From the NCBI GenBank assembly GCA_040954595.2, contig CM082596.2, positions 2,542,001-2,606,000 on the forward strand: a stretch of DNA of 64,000 nucleotides, in the 5' to 3' direction. Positions 61,432 through 64,000 of the stretch are shown piece by piece. The notes below the pieces were generated by a model. The model worked only from the letters and a program-made list of their open reading frames with translations. It searched no databases and was not told where the DNA came from. The DNA is from Balanoglossus misakiensis. Taxonomy: Eukaryota > Hemichordata. How positions within the stretch are numbered: the first letter of the stretch is position 1; each line of letters opens with the position of its first letter. The translations under genes and the position numbers were made by a program.

Positions 61432-62357
61432 CACCCGAACAGGATGCAGCAGCAACACCAGAATCCGAAGCAAACACCTTTGCTGTGTCTCATACAACGG
61501 CGGCAATGGCAACAACCGGTCTTCACGATAATCTGCGGACCTTCGGGTGAAAACAAAGAGAAGAAATTTCAATTGACTGTGTGAATAAACGGCAACACGA
61601 ACCTAAAGGCATCATCCAATTCCCCAAACTCACATTAGCCACGATCAGTCTCCATTAGCCGTACGTTAATCTGTGTGATGCAGTTTTCCAGGAAAACTGA
61701 GATAGTTTGCACCGCGCCGTGTTCACAGTAATGCAAACATCTAGAAGCATTAAAGGGACAGAGACACTAACTCCTGGCGTCTGTTTGGTTATTTTATTAT
61801 CGGTTGATGGGCTGTTTGTGTTATTTTACTCACTGAAACATATGGAATGAGCTGTTGCCATGGTTCAATTCACAACCGATACATGGACAACACATTTGCA
61901 AAAATGTCAGGCATGTATCAGAAAAACAATTGTGTTGCTAATGGTGAGCCATTAGTGAAACCGTGTCCATAACTTCGGTTCTGCGCATGGTCAGAAACGC
62001 AAAAAGCCCAGGCAACAGCCATATGTTCTTCTGTTTGTTGGATATTTGTAAAATGAATGAAAAGGACAAACTGTATCTGGAGGCGTCATTACACTGTAAA
62101 GCAAATAAACTCCTATCTCGTAGTTGGAGAAGAAAGACCTTGTTATGATCCACATTGTCGAAGAGTACAGACGACCTAAACCCTATATCATACTCGGTCG
62201 AATATAACAAATAAGCTCTTATACAAGTCTGGATTCGATCAATCACAGTCATTAGAAAGTGCATATGGTTCAAATCATTTTATGTTCATATCAGCCCGGG
62301 TAAATGCCGTGCTCATCCATTATTAGATGACTAATTTCTTGCTCTGTTTTTTTTCAG

Positions 62358-62410
62358 ACTACAGGTGAAACGCGCCTATAGCAGAACTTCCAACAGTGAA
62401 TACAGAACAT
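62358..62410 (+). other. Orphan exon candidate, 53 nt
   Basis: It has a strong acceptor (CTGTTTTTTTTCAG) and a strong donor (CAT then GTAAGT) with one open frame (LQVKRAYSRTSNSEYRT). No flanking exons were found and no domain is recognised, so it may be a UTR exon or chance. Confidence 0.22.
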
Positions 62411-62538
62411 GTAAGTAAGCTAGCTACGTCAGGCTGTCGTTTGCCGAAAGTTTTGGTATTGGTCGTCTGTGTATATTTACGTATAGAAGGGAAAATAGTG
62501 AATTTGACGCAGATTGCTTTCAAGTGTTATCGCCTAAC

Positions 62539-62646
62539 CTTGTCGCGGATGAAGACGTGACGGAGACAGCGGTATTCGTTGGCAACGCGCACCGGGAGGC
62601 CCCCCAGGGTCCGGCAAGGCACGACCTCGCTCAATGCTGTCGGCTG
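62539..62646 (-). other. Orphan exon candidate, 36 codons, GC-rich
   Basis: On the minus strand this 108-nt interval is open, GC-rich at third positions unlike its surroundings, and ends at AAG followed by GTTAGG. It reads with a Cys/Arg-rich segment including EVVPCRTLGGLPVRVANEYR. The acceptor (GAAAG) lacks a good pyrimidine tract. I do not recognise the family. It may be an exon of a gene mostly outside my view. Confidence 0.25.
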
Positions 62647-64000
62647 CTTTCAATTTGCGGAATAATTTCATAAGTGGTTCTGAATGGCGAGTAATGGCAG
62701 GGTCGTCAATTACGACTAACTCTTGCGACGTTAAATTGCTCCTAACAAGCCGCACGAGCACCAGCGCGGAAAAAATGCTAACTAATCGGTCGAGGCCAAG
62801 AGAACATCGAACGCGACTTAAAAAATATATTTTTTTCCAACTGTCTGTCATCTTACACACATCGAGACGCGAAATCAACATTTTCTTGTGCTAACTTAAT
62901 TTACCAAGTAAAATATACTTCAAAATCAAATCTTAAACCATCAAAAAACCCAGTGTTCATTTATTGATTGCTTTGAAGATACGGTGGCGAAATCTCTCGG
63001 TTTTCAAAAGAATATCATGAAGTATTTAGTATATACAAGAGAACAGATTAAGAAGTATTCGTTTTATTTCTCGGAAACAATTGTCCCCGAGGCGCATTGT
63101 TCTGATCTGCCGCAAGTGTACATTTTAATGTTGTCCCTGGTGTACAGTTGGTGGTTACAGCGGCCAAAATTGGAGGGCCTAAATTATATATATATGTCAG
63201 TGCATCGGCAGACTTTGAGCAAACAGAGTGCCCAGTGCTTGCAATAGGACATGGTATTTTTTGTGTCGATTGGTGCAGACTGCTACTGAATCTATTTCAA
63301 AAGGCAATCCCGTATAACAATGGAAAAGCGATTATCATAAATAAGTTTATCAGAGAAAAACAATCCGTTGTCATCTCGGAAACATTTTACTCATGCTCAT
63401 ATATGAATATTTTATGTTGTCATGGTTACTAAAGGTTTGTTCATGTAATGATCTACCACTGGATTAGGATGACTCCGACTTAATTCCAAGTTTTAACCCC
63501 CACGGGATCACTTTTCAAATATAATCCGAAGCAGGCAAACAGTGACTATGTCGTAAACGGGCAACCGTGGCGTCTGTGTGTCTTTCTTTTGTAAGGGAAG
63601 AACCATTTGATTTTCTGGGGTGGATGGAGGAATTTTTGGGAGAAAATTATTGGCCGATGGCGCGGAGAAAAAAAATCTTCTAGCAATCGAAACAGTTACA
63701 ATGGCTTTAAAAATGATGACATACCCGAAGCCTCCATCTTTCCAGGAATCTTATGATTCTCCCCTAACCAACGGATGACAAAGTCTAGATTACCCCCCCC
63801 CCTCCACGAAAAAAATGAGGAAATCAAAACAGTTGTCATGAAATGAAATATGACTGTGATGTAAGCTACAGAGCTGCTTGATCGATAACGGCGGACAAGA
63901 GTAAAATATTATGGTTATCTGGGAATAGCGTAGGCGATTCCTTTTCTAGGGAAACGCATTTTTTAAAGATAACATTTCTTCCCTGGCAGTGCAAAACAAC

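Larger units (their letters stand above)
53906..64000. other. Long stretch without a confident gene
   Basis: I found no multi-exon model or recognisable domain here. What it holds: CRE palindromes at 55177 and 61419, a 150-bp direct duplication near 59917/60290, two orphan exon candidates (62358-62410 plus, 62539-62646 minus), and poly-C/poly-A tracts near 63796. It may carry upstream regulatory DNA or the first exons of genes beyond the window. Confidence 0.55.

Noticed and set aside
62534-62881. 115-codon minus-strand frame ending in a Pro/Gly/Arg-rich segment
   Set aside because: The end of this frame overlaps the orphan exon candidate in a different frame, and its upstream part is AT-rich with no domain.

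Overview
This is a nuclear genome window from an animal. The genes carry many short GT-AG introns, long introns, AATAAA signals and metazoan proteins (gephyrin, Aven, UBR1/2, a ZIP transporter, a rhodopsin-family GPCR). Protein similarity to vertebrates is high, the introns are compact and the word TAGGCCTA recurs in non-coding DNA. I infer a marine invertebrate deuterostome (hemichordate, echinoderm or cephalochordate grade), but the sequence alone does not fix the species. There is no rRNA, tRNA, CRISPR or bacterial-type operon. I read the splice junctions by eye; in every multi-exon model below the reading frame closes exactly.

Layout. 1-6580: no supportable gene. 6581-12203 (+): a three-exon gene for a 1,343-residue type I membrane protein with a Ser/Thr-rich mucin-like ectodomain, one juxtamembrane EGF module of the ErbB-ligand type, one transmembrane segment and a short acidic tail. 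13332-20800 (-): gephyrin, 17 coding exons, 688 residues. Its linker intron holds two further large coding exons (16920-18779) that splice in phase with the gephyrin G-domain exons and end in their own stop, predicting a 724-residue G-domain/Cys-His-domain chimera. 21963-22979 (+): a one-exon ZIP-II zinc transporter. 23494-25484 (-): AVEN, 7 exons, 354 residues. 25631-52823 (+): UBR1/UBR2-type N-recognin E3 ligase, 47 exons, 1,762 residues. Its 10-kb intron 18 hosts an intronless antisense GPCR (37119-38498). 53906-64000: no confident gene, some tandem duplication and two weak orphan exon candidates.

Gene arrangement. The ErbB-ligand-like gene and gephyrin converge, gephyrin and the ZIP gene diverge over about 1.1 kb, ZIP and AVEN converge, and AVEN and UBR are head-to-head with only 146 bp between their start codons. 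The genes do not form one pathway: they cover growth-factor signalling, molybdenum cofactor synthesis and synaptic scaffolding, zinc import, apoptosis and checkpoint control, and the N-degron pathway. Small non-autonomous transposon-like elements sit in the introns, including a three-copy family with terminal inverted repeats and one foldback element flanked by 11-bp direct repeats.

The two observations most worth following are the mucin-type ErbB-ligand candidate and the alternative terminal exons inside gephyrin.
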